64,000 nt of DNA from Luteimonas sp. FCS-9 (GCF_001014645.1 NZ_LASZ01000005.1:124001-188000), one strand, 5' to 3'; shown: positions 10,321 through 20,521, counted from the stretch's first letter. The notes: generated from the sequence alone by a model not told the origin. Numbers and translations are program-made.

Positions 10321-11159
10321 GCCTGGTGACCACGCTGACCTACGCGCTGCCGCACCGCCTGCTGTCGTCGCTGGCACGCCGGCTGGCCTACTCCACCCAT
10401 CCCGGCACGCGGCGGTGGCTGATCGACACCGTCGTGCGCCGCTTCGGCGTCGACCTGTCGGAGGCCGCGAACCCCGACCCGGCGTCGTACGCCAGCTTCA
10501 ATGCGTTCTTCACCCGTCCGCTGCGCGAAGGCGTCCGCACCGCCGACCCGGACCCGCGCGCATTGCTGATGCCGGCCGACGGCCACATCAGCCAGTGCGG
10601 CGCGATCGCCGGCGACCGGATCTTCCAGGCGAAGGGCCAGTCGTTCACGGTCGCCGAACTGCTCGGCGACGCGGCCGATGCCGCGCCCTATCTCGACGGC
10701 CGCTACGCGACCGTCTACCTGTCGCCGCGCGACTACCACCGTGTGCACATGGCCTGGACCGGGACGCTGCGCGAGACCGTGCACGTGCCCGGCCGGCTGT
10801 TCAGCGTGGGCACCGACGCGGTCGCGCGCGTGCCGCGGCTGTTCGCGCGCAACGAGCGGCTGGTGTGCCATTTCGACACCGATTTCGGGCCGATGGTCCA
10901 GGTGATGGTCGGCGCGCTGCTGGTTTCGGGGGTGGAGACGGTCTGGGGCGGCGAGGAGATCCCCGCCTACGGCGACCGCATCCAGCGCAAGGACTACCGC
11001 GGGCGCGGCATCGTGCTCGAGCGCTTCGCCGAGATGGCGCGCTTCAACTACGGCTCGACGGTGATCGTGCTCCTGCCGCCGGGCGCCGCCGAACTCGAGC
11101 CGGCGCTGCACGCCGAGTCGCCGGTGCGGCTGGGCCAGCGGCTGGCCACCCGCCGTTGA
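10317..11159 (+). CDS. psd: Phosphatidylserine decarboxylase proenzyme
   Basis: Psd makes phosphatidylethanolamine from phosphatidylserine at the inner membrane, using a pyruvoyl group formed by self-cleavage. The 280-residue protein contains [43 protein letters not shown] and [15 protein letters not shown]. The cleavage site is [13 protein letters not shown]: cleavage between G246 and S247 would create the pyruvoyl residue. I place the start at the GTG at 10317-10319, which overlaps the SCO1 TGA. The frame is open further upstream only as a shadow of the SCO1 gene. The length suits the bacterial membrane-bound type. Confidence 0.95.
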   Translation: MSLVTTLTYALPHRLLSSLARRLAYSTHPGTRRWLIDTVVRRFGVDLSEAANPDPASYASFNAFFTRPLREGVRTADPDPRALLMPADGHISQCGAIAGDRIFQAKGQSFTVAELLGDAADAAPYLDGRYATVYLSPRDYHRVHMAWTGTLRETVHVPGRLFSVGTDAVARVPRLFARNERLVCHFDTDFGPMVQVMVGALLVSGVETVWGGEEIPAYGDRIQRKDYRGRGIVLERFAEMARFNYGSTVIVLLPPGAAELEPALHAESPVRLGQRLATRR

Positions 11160-11162
11160 TCC

Positions 11163-11231
11163 GTAGGCGCGCGCGAGCGCGCGTGATGGGCACTATCGGT
11201 CATGCCCCATCGCGCGCGAGCGCGCGCCTAC
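11163..11231. repeat. REP-like palindromic pair between convergent psd and mltD
   Basis: GTAGGCGCGCGCGAGCGCGCG, a 28-base spacer, then the inverse arm ending GCGCGCGAGCGCGCGCCTAC. This is the GTAGGCGCG variant of the family also seen at the ends of asd and the PAP2-like gene. It starts 4 bp after the psd stop and ends 17 bp before the mltD stop, and is likely to stop transcription in both directions. Confidence 0.83.
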
Positions 11232-11247
11232 ATGCGTGGGGCGCGGC

Positions 11248-12795
11248 TCAGCGGCCGCAGCCTTCGAGCTTGATGCTCTGCCCGGGCTTGAGCGCATACG
11301 CCGGCGCGCGCAGGCCGTTGGCACGCGCAAGCGTCGGCACGCTGCAGCCGTAGCGCTGGGCGATCTTGCCCAGGGTGTCGCCGCGCGCGACGCGGTGGGT
11401 GCGCGCCGGCGCGGGCGCGGCCTGCGGCGGGCGCGGCGCAGCCGGCGCGGCCGGCACGGCGGCCGGGGCGCTGCCGGCATCGGGCAGCACCTCGATCGCG
11501 CCGGTACGCACGATCGCTGCGCGCGGGTCGCTGTTCACCAGCTCGGCCGCCAGGTCCGCGCGCGCACCGCGCACGCACCACTGGCGGTACAGCCCGGCCA
11601 TGCGCACGGTGCCGTTGAGCACGGTCCCGGCCGGCAGCAGGCTCTCGGCCTCGTAGCTGGGGTTGAGGTTGCGCAGCGCGCGCATGTAGCCGTCGCGGGT
11701 GTTGCCGTTGCCCAGGCAGATCGTCAGCTCGTAGATCGACGCCGGCCGCTCGAGGCGGAACGTCGCCGGCCGCGCGTCGACCTTCGGGAACGTCAGCCCG
11801 TACTCCTGCGGGTGCAGGTACAGCCAGGCCGCGGCGATGACCATCGGCACGTAGTCGCGCGTCTCCGGGGGGAACTGGTTGTAGATGTCCGGATCCCAGA
11901 AGCGCCGGCCGGCGGCCTCGCGGTAGACGCGCAGCGCCCTCCCCTCGCCGCCGTTGTAGGCAGCCAGCCAGTACTCGATCTCGTTGCCGTGCTGGGCGAA
12001 GCGCTCGTTGAGGTAGACCGCGGCGGCATCGGCGGCCTGGCGGGGGTCGTAGCGGGTGTCGAAGCCGCTGCCGTCGGGCCCGAGGCCGAAGCGGCGACCG
12101 GTCGCGGGCATGAACTGCAGCGGCCCGGCGGCCCCGGCGCGCGAGCGCGCGTGCACCCGGCCGTTGGACTCCTTGGCCAGGATGCCGAACAGCAGCGCCT
12201 CGGGCAGACCGCTGCGCTTGAACGCCGGCGACATCAGGTGCTGCATGTACTGGTAGTTCTCGTGGCTGGTGATCAACGACACGCGCATGTCGGTCAGCCA
12301 GCGGCGGATGCCCGCCTGCACGGCGGGGTTGGGCTGGACCATGCGCTTGAAGCGCTCGTCTTCGGCCAGCAGCGCCGAGGCGCTGGCCGCGGCCGGCACG
12401 TCGGCGGTCGGCAGCGCGCCCTCGAGCGCGTCGAGCCCGGCCGCCTCGTCCGCGTCCTGCCCGGCCTGCGCGTCGGCGTCGGCCTTGAGCAGGCGCTTGT
12501 AGCTGGTCAGCAGCTGCGGGACGCTGCAGCCGCGCTGCTTCTCGCAGGCCAGCATCACGTCCTCCATGTCCTCGAGCGCGGCGTTGCTCGCCTCCACGCC
12601 CGCCGGGTCGTCGTTGGCGATGCGTACCAGCGCCTGGCGGTAGCGGCCCTCGGCGTCGAGCATGCGCTGGCTCAGGGCTTCGGCGGCCTCGCGGTCGCGG
12701 CGCGACTGCGCGTGGGCGTCGGCGGCGTGGCACGACAACGCCAGGGCCAGGGCCAGGGCGCCCAGGCGCGCGAACGGGAACACGGAGTCGGGCAT
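11248..12795 (-). CDS. mltD: Membrane-bound lytic murein transglycosylase D-like protein
   Basis: A periplasmic lytic transglycosylase that cleaves peptidoglycan glycan strands to anhydromuramic ends. The 515-residue protein has a signal peptide (LGALALALALSCHAADAHAQ) and a central SLT domain. The catalytic glutamate is in LLFGILAKESNGR (residue 209), followed by AGAAGPLQFMPATGRRFGL and YWLAAYNGGEGRALR. One C-terminal LysM domain (HRVARGDTLGKIAQRYGCSV) binds peptidoglycan. E. coli MltD has two LysM repeats, so this is a shorter form. The signal contains SC but no clear lipobox, so soluble periplasmic location is possible. The ATG is at 12793-12795. The gene is convergent with psd. Confidence 0.92.
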   Translation of the reverse strand: MPDSVFPFARLGALALALALSCHAADAHAQSRRDREAAEALSQRMLDAEGRYRQALVRIANDDPAGVEASNAALEDMEDVMLACEKQRGCSVPQLLTSYKRLLKADADAQAGQDADEAAGLDALEGALPTADVPAAASASALLAEDERFKRMVQPNPAVQAGIRRWLTDMRVSLITSHENYQYMQHLMSPAFKRSGLPEALLFGILAKESNGRVHARSRAGAAGPLQFMPATGRRFGLGPDGSGFDTRYDPRQAADAAAVYLNERFAQHGNEIEYWLAAYNGGEGRALRVYREAAGRRFWDPDIYNQFPPETRDYVPMVIAAAWLYLHPQEYGLTFPKVDARPATFRLERPASIYELTICLGNGNTRDGYMRALRNLNPSYEAESLLPAGTVLNGTVRMAGLYRQWCVRGARADLAAELVNSDPRAAIVRTGAIEVLPDAGSAPAAVPAAPAAPRPPQAAPAPARTHRVARGDTLGKIAQRYGCSVPTLARANGLRAPAYALKPGQSIKLEGCGR

Positions 12796-12874
12796 GCGGG
12801 GCGTCGCCTCGGAAGGGGCCGGCAGGGTAGCCCCGGCCGTCGCGCCGGGGCAAGGCGACCGACGGTCGCCGGAC

Positions 12875-14188
12875 TCAGCCGCCGGGCTGCACGGCCCGGT
12901 TCCGCGACCGGGCCCAGTCGCGCGTCTGCGCCGGATCGTGGCGCGCGAAGCCGGCCGCCTCGATCGCGGCATCCACGCCGGCCGCCGGCGCATCGTCGAG
13001 ATGACGGTCGAGAAACGCGCGTGTCACCGCCGCGATCCCGCGCGCGGTCGCCGCGAAGTCCGCATCACCGAAGTTCGCCTCGCGCGCCGTCCCGCCCATC
13101 AGCAGCGGCAGGTCGCTGAACGCCATGTGCCGCGTGCCGGGCACGCGGACCCGGATCACGTCCGGCGCCAGTCCCGCCCGGGTCCAGCGCTCGTAGGCGT
13201 AGTCGTTGTGGTGGAACCCGGGGTCGGACGGCGTGCCGTCGTACAGCGGGAAGCGCACCCAGTCGCTGGTCAGCGCCAGCAGCGGCCGCGCGAGGTCGGC
13301 ATCGTAGAGCGCGGGATCGAAATTCAGCCCGTCCAGGCTGACCGCCGCGCGGCACGTGGGCAGGCGGTGGCAGGCGGTCGCAGCGGTCGAGCCGCCGAAC
13401 GACATGCCGGCGATCGCCAGCCGGCGCGGATCGGCAGCGGCGAGCACCGGCGCGAACGCCGCCGGCACCTCGCCGGCCTGCAGCGCGCGGACCGCGAACA
13501 GCACGTCGTCGCGCCAGGTCGCCTGGCTGGCGCCCAGGCGGCTGCCGGCCAGCGCCTGCGCGTAGCCGTCGATCAGCGCGGCGCGCGTGTCGTGGTCGTC
13601 GGCCGCATGGAAACGCTGGCGCCAGTCGAGCAGCGCCGGCGACTCGGGCGCCATGTACGTGGGCACGACCCGCCCGTCGGCCAAGGCGACGTCCGCTGCG
13701 TCGCCCGGATGGCCCAGCGCCACGACCACGTAGCCGTGGCTGGCGAGCGACTCGGCCAGCGCGGTGTTCTGCGCCGGATACGAGAAGAAGCCATGGCTGA
13801 ACACCACCAGCGGGAAGCCGCGCGCCGGCCGCGACGCGACGCCGGTCCCCGCGCCCGCCGCCGTGCACGCGCCGATCGCGAGCGTGTCGTCGACCGCGTA
13901 GCGCAGGTTGCGTGCGAGCGCCGGCAACTGCACCCGCGCGTCCTCGGGCGCCAGGTACGGCCGCGGCGCGCCAGCGCGGGCGGCCGGATACCAGGCGATC
14001 GCCGGCAGCGTGCGCACCGCATCGGGCGCCTCGCCCGACACGCCGCGACGGGACGGGTCGGCCAGTTCGAAGCGCTGGTGGCCCACGGGGTACGGGCCGT
14101 CGGGCACGGGCAGCGCGCAGGCCCAGGCCAGGCCGGGCAGCGCGGCCACGACCAGGGCGGCCACACGCGGGGACAGTCGACGGGACAT
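12875..14188 (-). CDS. Secreted alpha/beta hydrolase (PAF acetylhydrolase/dienelactone hydrolase-like)
   Basis: A 437-residue secreted hydrolase of the alpha/beta fold. It starts [20 protein letters not shown], an export signal ending near AWA-C. The oxyanion/HG region is [17 protein letters not shown], and the nucleophile elbow [11 protein letters not shown] has the catalytic serine. LSLDG-type and [13 protein letters not shown] segments follow, the latter with the likely catalytic histidine. The layout resembles bacterial platelet-activating-factor acetylhydrolase-like lipases. Several cysteines ([22 protein letters not shown]) suggest disulphides, fitting export. The substrate is not known. 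The ATG at 14186-14188 gives the best signal peptide; the frame continues 22 codons upstream without one. It is divergent from the yjgR-like gene. Confidence 0.82.
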   Translation of the reverse strand: MSRRLSPRVAALVVAALPGLAWACALPVPDGPYPVGHQRFELADPSRRGVSGEAPDAVRTLPAIAWYPAARAGAPRPYLAPEDARVQLPALARNLRYAVDDTLAIGACTAAGAGTGVASRPARGFPLVVFSHGFFSYPAQNTALAESLASHGYVVVALGHPGDAADVALADGRVVPTYMAPESPALLDWRQRFHAADDHDTRAALIDGYAQALAGSRLGASQATWRDDVLFAVRALQAGEVPAAFAPVLAAADPRRLAIAGMSFGGSTAATACHRLPTCRAAVSLDGLNFDPALYDADLARPLLALTSDWVRFPLYDGTPSDPGFHHNDYAYERWTRAGLAPDVIRVRVPGTRHMAFSDLPLLMGGTAREANFGDADFAATARGIAAVTRAFLDRHLDDAPAAGVDAAIEAAGFARHDPAQTRDWARSRNRAVQPGG

Positions 14189-14298
14189 CGGGGGCGCTCC
14201 AGGAAAACAAGGGCCCATTGTGCGCGAGCGGCGCGCGCGTCCGCGACGCGGCACGCCGGCGCCCGTGCCGCGACCGCCGCACGGCGACGCGCGCGTCC

Positions 14299-14304
14299 TA
14301 GAAT
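14299..14304 (+). promoter_or_regulatory. -10 element for the YjgR-type ATPase gene
   Basis: TAGAAT preceded by C and followed by CGCGGT, 31 nt before the ATG at 14335, in the divergent gap with the secreted hydrolase. No clear -35 is seen. Confidence 0.45.
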
Positions 14305-14334
14305 CGCGGTTCCCTCGTTTGTTCCCCGCCCCCC

Positions 14335-15822
14335 ATGGATCCGATCCTCGTCGGCAAGGCCGTCACCACCCCCGACGGCAGCCCCGTCCACCTGCTGCCC
14401 GCGCTGGGCAACCGCCATGGGCTCGTCGCCGGCGCGACCGGCACCGGCAAGACCGTCACGCTGACCACGCTCGCCGAAGGCTTCTCGCGCATCGGCGTGC
14501 CGGTGTTCATGGCCGACGTGAAGGGCGATGTCGCCGGCCTTGCGATGCCGGGCGAGATCGGCGAGGCGCTGCGCGAACGCGCGGCCGGCATCGGCGTGCC
14601 CGACTACGCCGGCGAGGCCAGCCCGGTGGTGTTCTGGGACCTGTTCGGCGTGTCCGGTCATCCGGTGCGCACGACGGTCAGCGAAATGGGGCCGACGCTG
14701 CTGGCGCGCATCCTCGAGCTCAACGACACCCAGGCCGGCGTGCTCGACATCGTGTTCAAGCTCGCCGACGACCGCGGCCTGCTGCTCGACCTCGACGACC
14801 TGCGCGCGCTGCTGGCGCTGGTCGCCGAGGAGCGCAAGACGGTCTCGTCCGAGTACGGCCTGGTCTCCGCGCCGTCGATCGCGGCGATCCAGCGCGCGGT
14901 GCTGCGGCTGGAACAGGACGGTGGCGCGCCGTTCTTCGGCGAGCCGGCGCTGGAACTGGCCGACCTGATGCGCACGCGCACCGATGGCCGCGGCGTGATC
15001 GGCATCCTCGCCGCCGACCGGCTGATCCTCAAGCCGCGGCTGTACGCGACCTTCCTGCTGTGGCTGCTGTCGCAGCTGTTCGAGACGCTGCCCGAGGTCG
15101 GCGATCTCGACAAGCCGCGCCTGGTGTTCGTGTTCGACGAGGCGCACCTGCTGTTCGGCGACGCGCCGGCCTCGCTGCAGCAGCGCATCGAGCAGGTGGT
15201 GCGGCTGGTGCGCTCCAAGGGCGTGGGCATCTACTTCTGCTCGCAGTTCCCCGACGACGTGCCGCCGGCCGTGCTCGGCCAGCTCGGCAACCGCGTGCAG
15301 CACGCGCTGCGCGCCTACACGCCGCGCGACCAGAAGGCCGTGCGCACCGCGGCGCAGACCTTCGTACCGAATCCGGCGCTCGACGTCGCCGCGACGATCG
15401 CCACGCTCCAGACCGGCGAGGCGCTGGTCTCGATGCTGCAGGCCGGCGGCGCGCCTGCGCCGGTCGAGCGCACGTTGATCGCCCCGCCGCGCTGCCGGAT
15501 GGGCGCGATCACCGAGGCCGAGCGCGCGCGCATCCGCGCCGGCAGCCCGGTCGGCGCGAAGTACGACACACCGGTCAACCGCGAATCGGCCGCCGAACTG
15601 CTGGCGCGACGCGCCCAGGACGCGACCGCGACCGAAGCGGCACGCCCGGCGAAATCGCGCGGCGCCGACGAAAACGAGGGTGGCCTGGGGCAGAAGATCG
15701 AGGCGTTCCTGTTCGGCACCAAGCGCCGCCAGGGCGCGGTCCAGGCCGCCGGCAAGCAGGCGGTGCGCACGGTCACCAACCGGATCGTGCGCAACATCCT
15801 CGGCGGGATCCGGATCCGATGA
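14335..15822 (+). CDS. HerA/YjgR-type (DUF853) P-loop ATPase
   Basis: A 495-residue ATPase of the HerA-FtsK superfamily, DUF853 branch (E. coli YjgR), with no firmly assigned role. The Walker A motif is [16 protein letters not shown] (residues about 31-46), just after a short N-terminal beta region. [15 protein letters not shown] and [20 protein letters not shown] are typical of the family. The Walker B is [18 protein letters not shown], and [16 protein letters not shown] carries the sensor region. The C-terminus ([18 protein letters not shown]) is the conserved tail. The stop overlaps the greB start (ATGA), so the two genes form an operon, with a lipoprotein gene third. Confidence 0.9.
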   Translation: MDPILVGKAVTTPDGSPVHLLPALGNRHGLVAGATGTGKTVTLTTLAEGFSRIGVPVFMADVKGDVAGLAMPGEIGEALRERAAGIGVPDYAGEASPVVFWDLFGVSGHPVRTTVSEMGPTLLARILELNDTQAGVLDIVFKLADDRGLLLDLDDLRALLALVAEERKTVSSEYGLVSAPSIAAIQRAVLRLEQDGGAPFFGEPALELADLMRTRTDGRGVIGILAADRLILKPRLYATFLLWLLSQLFETLPEVGDLDKPRLVFVFDEAHLLFGDAPASLQQRIEQVVRLVRSKGVGIYFCSQFPDDVPPAVLGQLGNRVQHALRAYTPRDQKAVRTAAQTFVPNPALDVAATIATLQTGEALVSMLQAGGAPAPVERTLIAPPRCRMGAITEAERARIRAGSPVGAKYDTPVNRESAAELLARRAQDATATEAARPAKSRGADENEGGLGQKIEAFLFGTKRRQGAVQAAGKQAVRTVTNRIVRNILGGIRIR

Positions 15823-16325
15823 GCCGCTGGCGCCCGCCCGCCGAAACGAGCACCGCGCTGATCACGCCCGACGGCCACGCGCGGCTCAAGGCCGAACTCG
15901 ACGACCTGTGGCGCGTGCGCCGGCCCGAGGTGGTGCGGGCGCTGTCGGCGGCCGCGGCCGAGGGCGACCGCTCGGAGAATGCCGAGTACACCTACCGCAA
16001 GAAACAGCTCGGCGAGATCGATCGGCGCGTGCGCTACCTCGGCAAGCGGCTCGAGGCGCTGCGCGTGGTCGACACGGTGCCGACCGATCCGCAGGCCGTG
16101 TTCTTCGGTGCGTGGATCGAACTGGAGGACGACGACAGCGGGCAGTGCAACCGCTACCGCATCGTCGGCCCGGACGAGACCGACGCGCGCGAAGGTTGGA
16201 TCAGCATCGATTCGCCGCTGGCGCGCGCGCTGCTCAAAAAGCGCGTCGACGACGAGGTCACGGTCGAACTGCCGGGCGGGTCGCGCACGTTCGCGATCGT
16301 CTCGATCGACTACGCCGCAGGCTAG
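15819..16325 (+). CDS. greB: Transcription elongation factor GreB
   Basis: GreB rescues backtracked RNA polymerase by stimulating cleavage of the nascent RNA. The 168-residue protein has the N-terminal coiled coil starting [20 protein letters not shown]. The acidic tip is [20 protein letters not shown], with the aspartate and glutamate that act through the secondary channel. The C-terminal FKBP-like domain contains [20 protein letters not shown] and [16 protein letters not shown]. Basic residues at the coiled-coil base ([16 protein letters not shown]) favour GreB over GreA. The ATG at 15819 overlaps the upstream stop. It was probably transcribed with the YjgR-type gene. Confidence 0.95.
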   Translation: MSRWRPPAETSTALITPDGHARLKAELDDLWRVRRPEVVRALSAAAAEGDRSENAEYTYRKKQLGEIDRRVRYLGKRLEALRVVDTVPTDPQAVFFGAWIELEDDDSGQCNRYRIVGPDETDAREGWISIDSPLARALLKKRVDDEVTVELPGGSRTFAIVSIDYAAG

Positions 16326-16936
16326 TGGGCCGGGATCGACCATCCGGCCGACGGGTGGCCCGCGGCGGGGGCGGCCCCGGCGCCTGGCGCACGGCCGGCG
16401 CGGCGCTGCTCGCGGCCGCCCTCACCGCCTGCGCGCCCGACCCCGCACCTGCGGCGCCCGCGACGCCCGTGCCGGCGCCGCACCCCGACGCAGACGCGAA
16501 GGCCAGCGCCCATGCCGCACTCGCCGCGCGGCTGCGGCCGTTCCTGATCGAACGCGTCGTGGCCGGTCGCGGGCGCAGCGCACGGGCCGCCGACGACGAG
16601 CGCTTCCGGCTCGGCGCATTCTGGAAGGTACGGACCGACACCCACCACTTCGACGCCGCGTTCCGCGCCCGGGCGCAGGCCGCGCTGGCGTCGGCCGGTG
16701 CCGGCGCGGCGGACGCCCGTGCGGACATGGCGCTTCGGCGGTTGATCGCGACCGTCGACGCGCGCCTGCCGGCCTGGCAGGCGCTGGTCGACTACAACGC
16801 GTCGGGCCGGATGCGCGACGACGGTGGCGAAGGCGGCCGGCAGCGGCTGCCCGGCGCGATCGCCGCGATCGATGCGATCGAGGCGGCAGCCTGGGCCTAC
16901 GTCGAGACCGCCGCCCACGCCGCGCCCGCGCCGTAG
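16325..16936 (+). CDS. Putative lipoprotein of unknown function
   Basis: About 203 residues, read from a GTG at 16325-16327 that overlaps the greB TAG by one base. The N-terminus has basic residues, then the hydrophobic stretch TAGAALLAAALTACAPD, with the lipobox LTAC giving a lipidated cysteine near residue 36. Next is an Ala/Pro linker, then a mostly helical region (LIATVDARLPAWQALVDYNA and IAAIDAIEAAAWAYVETAA). The region around VDYNASGRMRDD faintly recalls DUF3829 lipoproteins, but I would not assign it. The codon bias matches its neighbours. The lipobox supports the frame; the exact start is less certain because no strong ribosome-binding site is present. Confidence 0.65.
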   Translation: MGRDRPSGRRVARGGGGPGAWRTAGAALLAAALTACAPDPAPAAPATPVPAPHPDADAKASAHAALAARLRPFLIERVVAGRGRSARAADDERFRLGAFWKVRTDTHHFDAAFRARAQAALASAGAGAADARADMALRRLIATVDARLPAWQALVDYNASGRMRDDGGEGGRQRLPGAIAAIDAIEAAAWAYVETAAHAAPAP

Positions 16937-16966
16937 CGCGGCGGGTACGCTGCCCGGCTGGCGGGA

Positions 16967-17365
16967 TCAGTCGATGCGCTGCAACTCGTGGATCTGGGTA
17001 TCCGAGAACGCCGTGAAGTACCCGGTCGTCGACGTGAAGCCCTTGTCCGGGAATTCGGTCCCCGGGGCCACGCGGCACATCAGGAACGCGCGCGACGACG
17101 CGCACTGCAGACCGGCTTCGGGTGGGACGCCCGGGAACAGGCCGGCCTGCTCGAGGCCGCTGAGCGGCAGCAGCGCCAGGCCCTCGCCACGGAACATCGC
17201 CAGCCAGCCGCGCCCTTCGGCCCGCAGCGTGAGCTGCGCGTCGGCCGGCATCGTGCGGGGGTCGCCGCCGACCGGGCGGTAGGTGCCGCTCAGTCCGTCG
17301 GCGGCGCCCGCCCCGCCGGGCGCGAGTGCCAGCACCATCGCAACCGCCATCGTCCATCGGGTCAT
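16967..17365 (-). CDS. Small exported protein of unknown function
   Basis: A 132-residue protein with a clear signal peptide ([24 protein letters not shown]). The mature part starts [20 protein letters not shown] and has a lipocalin-like or beta-rich look: [20 protein letters not shown] then [18 protein letters not shown], with two cysteines that could pair. I do not recognise a family. The ATG at 17363-17365 overlaps the rimO stop (ATGA), so it is translated after rimO in the same operon. It is convergent with the greB operon, with 30 bp between. Confidence 0.7.
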   Translation of the reverse strand: MTRWTMAVAMVLALAPGGAGAADGLSGTYRPVGGDPRTMPADAQLTLRAEGRGWLAMFRGEGLALLPLSGLEQAGLFPGVPPEAGLQCASSRAFLMCRVAPGTEFPDKGFTSTTGYFTAFSDTQIHELQRID

Positions 17366-18714
17366 GCATCGATCTCCGCGACTTCCCCGTAGAGATCATG
17401 CTCGTCGCTGCCCATGATCGCCACCTCGACGACATCGCCGGGTCGCAGGCCGGCCTCGCGCCCGTCCTGGATCTGCACCACGCCGTCGATCTCGGGCGCA
17501 TCGCCCATGGACCGCGCGATCGCCAGGTCCCCGTCGACGACGTCGACCAAGCAGGACTGCACCGTGCCGACCTTGGCCTCGAGCCGGGCTGCGGAAATCT
17601 CCGCCTGCTTGTCCATGAAACGCGCCAGGCGTTCCTGCTTCACCGCGTCCGGCACCGCGTCGGGCAACAGGTTCGCGCTCGCGCCTTCGACCGGCGAATA
17701 GGCGAACGCGCCGACGCGATCGAGCTGCGCCTCGTCGAGGAAGTCCAGCAGTTGCTGGAAGTCGTCCTCGGTCTCGCCGGGGAAGCCGACGATGAACGTG
17801 CTGCGGATCGTCAGGTCCGGGCAGATCTCGCGCCAGCGCGCGATGCGCTCGCGGGTGCGGTCGATCGCGCCGGGCCGCTTCATCAGCTTCAGAATCCGCG
17901 GGCTGGCATGCTGCAGCGGCACGTCGAGATACGGCAGCAGCTTGCGGCTGCCGTCGGCATGCCGCTCGGTCATCAGCGGGATGATGTCGTCGACGTGCGG
18001 ATACGGGTAGACGTAGTGCAGCCGCGTCCACACACCCAGTTCCGACAGCCCCTCGCACAACGCCTTCATCCGCGTCTGGTACGCGCGGTCGCGCCAGGTC
18101 CGCTCGGCATAGCGCACGTCCACGCCGTAGGCCGAGGTGTCCTGGGAGATCACCAGCAGTTCGCGCACGCCGCCGCGTACCAGCCGCTCGGCCTCGCGCA
18201 GCACGTCGTCGACCGGGCGCGACACCAGGTCGCCGCGCATCGACGGGATGATGCAGAAGCTGCAACGGTGGTTGCAGCCTTCGGAGATCTTCAGGTACGC
18301 GTAGTGCCGCGGGGTCAGCTTGACACCGGTATCGGGCACCAGGTCGACGAACGGGTCGTGCCGCGGCGGCAGCGCCGCGTGCACCGCGCCCATGACCGAG
18401 CCGTAGTCCTGCGGACCGCTGATCGACAGCACGCCCGGGTGCGCGCCGCGGATCATCTCCTCGCGCTTGCCCAGGCAGCCGGTGACGATCACCTTGCCGT
18501 TCTCGGCCATTGCCTCGCCGATGGCGTCCAGCGATTCGGCGACCGCCGAGTCGATGAATCCGCAGGTGTTGACGACGACGACGTCGGCGTCGTCGTAGGT
18601 CTGCACGATGTCGTAGCCCTCCACCCGCAACTGGGTGAGGATGCGTTCGGAATCGACGAGAGCCTTCGGACAGCCGAGGCTGACGAAACCGACCTTGGGA
18701 CTGGCTGCGGACAT
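17362..18714 (-). CDS. rimO: Ribosomal protein S12 methylthiotransferase
   Basis: RimO is a radical-SAM enzyme that adds a methylthio group to Asp88 of ribosomal protein S12. The 450-residue protein has the three expected domains. The N-terminal UPF0004 domain carries [22 protein letters not shown] and [10 protein letters not shown] (three cluster cysteines). The radical-SAM core carries [20 protein letters not shown] (CxxxCxxC). The C-terminal TRAM domain is near [20 protein letters not shown]. Residues such as [11 protein letters not shown] and [16 protein letters not shown] are typical. The ATG at 18712-18714 matches the family start ([20 protein letters not shown]). A -10 lies at 18808-18813. 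Confidence 0.97.
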   Translation of the reverse strand: MSAASPKVGFVSLGCPKALVDSERILTQLRVEGYDIVQTYDDADVVVVNTCGFIDSAVAESLDAIGEAMAENGKVIVTGCLGKREEMIRGAHPGVLSISGPQDYGSVMGAVHAALPPRHDPFVDLVPDTGVKLTPRHYAYLKISEGCNHRCSFCIIPSMRGDLVSRPVDDVLREAERLVRGGVRELLVISQDTSAYGVDVRYAERTWRDRAYQTRMKALCEGLSELGVWTRLHYVYPYPHVDDIIPLMTERHADGSRKLLPYLDVPLQHASPRILKLMKRPGAIDRTRERIARWREICPDLTIRSTFIVGFPGETEDDFQQLLDFLDEAQLDRVGAFAYSPVEGASANLLPDAVPDAVKQERLARFMDKQAEISAARLEAKVGTVQSCLVDVVDGDLAIARSMGDAPEIDGVVQIQDGREAGLRPGDVVEVAIMGSDEHDLYGEVAEIDA

Positions 18715-18807
18715 GGGGACCGTGGCGGGTGCGGGAGGGAGGAGCCCGCGCACCGCCGGGCGGCCGGCGCGGAGCCGGCCCGCCGGGAAGGACACGCGGG
18801 GCCGCGC

Positions 18808-18813
18808 AGTATA
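18808..18813 (-). promoter_or_regulatory. -10 element for rimO
   Basis: TATACT on the minus strand, preceded by C and followed by GCGCGG, about 94 nt before the rimO start. The leader is longer than for the other genes with this promoter form. The dienelactone hydrolase promoter lies about 45 bp away on the other strand. Confidence 0.4.
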
Positions 18814-18890
18814 GCCGCGGCCGCCGGGCGGGTCCTGCGTCCACGGCGCCTGGGTTAGACTCCGGCCGATCACGTGAACGGGGAGCCGCC

Positions 18891-19565
18891 ATGGGCCGGG
18901 ACATCGTCGTCGCAACGCCGTCCGGACCGGTCAACGCCTGGCGCGCCGACCCGCCGCACGGCGCTGCCGCCCAGGGCGCGATCGTCGTGCTGCAGGAGAT
19001 CTTCGGCGTCAATGCCCACATCCGCAGCGTCGCGGACGGCTACGCCGCCGCGGGCTACGTCGCGATCGCGCCGGCGCTGTTCGACCCGGTCGCACGCAAT
19101 GTCGAGCTGACCTACGAGGCCGCCGACTTCGAACGCGGTCGCGCGCTCGCCGCAGAGCTGGGCTTCGACCGCGCCGTCGGCATCGTCCGCGCCACGCGCG
19201 ACCTGCTGCACGGCGAAGGCCATCGCCAGATCGGCGTGGTCGGCTTCTGCTGGGGCGGCAGCCTCGCGTTCCTCGCCAACACCCGCTTAGGTCTACCCGC
19301 GGTCAGCTACTACGGTGCGCGCACCGTGCCGTTCCTCGACGAGCCGCTGCAGGCCCCGATGCTGTTCCACTTCGGCGCCGACGACGCCAGCATCCCGGAG
19401 ACCGACATCGCCGCCCACCGCACGCGGCAGCCGGACGCGGAGGTGCACGTCCACGCGGGCGGCCACGCCTTCAACCGCGACGTCGACCCCACCCACTACC
19501 ACCCCGACAGCGCCGCCGAGGCCCGCCGGCAGACGATGAAGTTCCTCGCCGCAGCGCTGCGCTGA
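18891..19565 (+). CDS. Dienelactone hydrolase family protein
   Basis: A 224-residue cytoplasmic alpha/beta hydrolase. The catalytic triad of dienelactone hydrolases is visible: nucleophilic cysteine in [12 protein letters not shown] (C120), aspartate in [11 protein letters not shown] (about residue 164) and histidine in [12 protein letters not shown] (H192). Conserved [15 protein letters not shown] lies near residues 31-45. Such enzymes open lactone rings in chlorocatechol degradation, but most chromosomal copies, as here, have no catabolic neighbours and unknown substrates. The ATG at 18891 has GGGGAG upstream. The HIT gene follows after 13 bp, probably in one transcript. TAGACT at 18856-18861 is a possible -10. 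Confidence 0.9.
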   Translation: MGRDIVVATPSGPVNAWRADPPHGAAAQGAIVVLQEIFGVNAHIRSVADGYAAAGYVAIAPALFDPVARNVELTYEAADFERGRALAAELGFDRAVGIVRATRDLLHGEGHRQIGVVGFCWGGSLAFLANTRLGLPAVSYYGARTVPFLDEPLQAPMLFHFGADDASIPETDIAAHRTRQPDAEVHVHAGGHAFNRDVDPTHYHPDSAAEARRQTMKFLAAALR

Positions 19566-19578
19566 CCGGAGCCCGGCC

Positions 19579-20004
19579 ATGCCGCACACCGCCCCCGCCC
19601 GCTATGCACTGCATCCGCAACTGGCCGAGGACACCCACCCCGTCGCCACGCTCGCGCTGAGCGAGGTCCGGTTGATGGACGACGCCAACTACCCCTGGCT
19701 GATCCTGGTGCCGCGCCTGCCCGATGCCCGCGAACTGATCGACCTCGACAGCGCGCAGCGCAATCTGCTGACCGAGGAGATCGACATCGTCGCGCGCGCC
19801 GTGCGCGACGCGTTCCGTCCGTTCAAGCTCAACATCGCCGCGCTGGGCAACCAGGTGCCACAGCTGCACGTGCACGTGATCGGCCGCGACCAGGGCGACC
19901 CGGCATGGCCCGCCCCGGTCTGGGGCCGCGTCGCAGCCCGGCCCTACTCGCCCGAGCAGCTGGTCGAGCGCATCACGCGCCTGCAGGCCACGCTCCCCGC
20001 CTGA
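19579..20004 (+). CDS. HIT-domain (histidine triad) nucleotide-binding protein
   Basis: A 141-residue HIT-superfamily protein. The nucleotide-binding loop is VPQLHVHVIGRDQGDPAWP: the usual H-x-H-x-H triad is present as Q95-L-H97-V-H99, with glutamine replacing the first histidine. The two remaining histidines include the catalytic one. The same Q form occurs in a proteobacterial subfamily, so this is not a defect. LILVPRLPDARELIDLD is the usual beta-strand region. A hydrolase or transferase acting on dinucleoside polyphosphates or adenylates is likely, but the substrate is open. It follows the dienelactone hydrolase by 13 bp and is convergent with the RDD gene, 7 bp away. Confidence 0.9.
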   Translation: MPHTAPARYALHPQLAEDTHPVATLALSEVRLMDDANYPWLILVPRLPDARELIDLDSAQRNLLTEEIDIVARAVRDAFRPFKLNIAALGNQVPQLHVHVIGRDQGDPAWPAPVWGRVAARPYSPEQLVERITRLQATLPA

Positions 20005-20011
20005 CCGGTCG

Positions 20012-20521
20012 TCAACGCGCGCGGACCACCCGCGTGCCGGCGACGAAGTCGTGGCCGCAGCGCCGGTCCTGGCGGAAGATCATGCACAGACTGCCCAGCA
20101 CAGCCAACGCACCGATGCACGGGATGCCACCGATCGCCTGCAACGGCAGGTAGCGCGCAAGAAGCGCGCGGGCGGCGGTCACCGGCCGGCCGTCGAGGGT
20201 CACGATGCGGATGCCCAGCAAGCGCTTGCCCCACGTCTGGCCACCGACATGCAGTGGCCACGCGTGGATCGCTGCGAACACCAGCAGGCCGATCACCATC
20301 CAGATCGCCTGCAGGCCCAGCCCGACCTGCTCGCCGCGCTGCGTCGCCTCGACCACCGCCGTCCAGTAGCCGCCGAGCCACATCACCGGCGTCATGACCG
20401 CCAGGCCGATCAGGCCGTCGATCAGCGCCGCACCCAGCCGCGTGCCGCGCTCGGCCAGCACCTCGCCCTGATCGAGCCGCACCTCGGCCGCAGGGGCCTG
20501 ATAGGGATTGGAATCCTGCAT
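20012..20521 (-). CDS. RDD-family membrane protein
   Basis: A 169-residue inner-membrane protein of the RDD family (function generally unknown; some members are linked to transport or ion homeostasis). The N-terminal tail is cytoplasmic (MQDSNPYQAPAAEVRLDQGE). RGTRLGAALIDGLIGLAVMT is the RDD motif helix, though with R..A.LID in place of the strict R-D-D order. Two more hydrophobic segments follow (LQAIWMVIGLLVFAAIHAWP and LPLQAIGGIPCIGALAVLGS). GGQTWGKRLLGIRIVTLDGR is the family's second signature. The ATG at 20519-20521 has AAGGA seven bases upstream. It lies 32 bp downstream of dcd and is probably co-transcribed. Confidence 0.88.
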   Translation of the reverse strand: MQDSNPYQAPAAEVRLDQGEVLAERGTRLGAALIDGLIGLAVMTPVMWLGGYWTAVVEATQRGEQVGLGLQAIWMVIGLLVFAAIHAWPLHVGGQTWGKRLLGIRIVTLDGRPVTAARALLARYLPLQAIGGIPCIGALAVLGSLCMIFRQDRRCGHDFVAGTRVVRAR

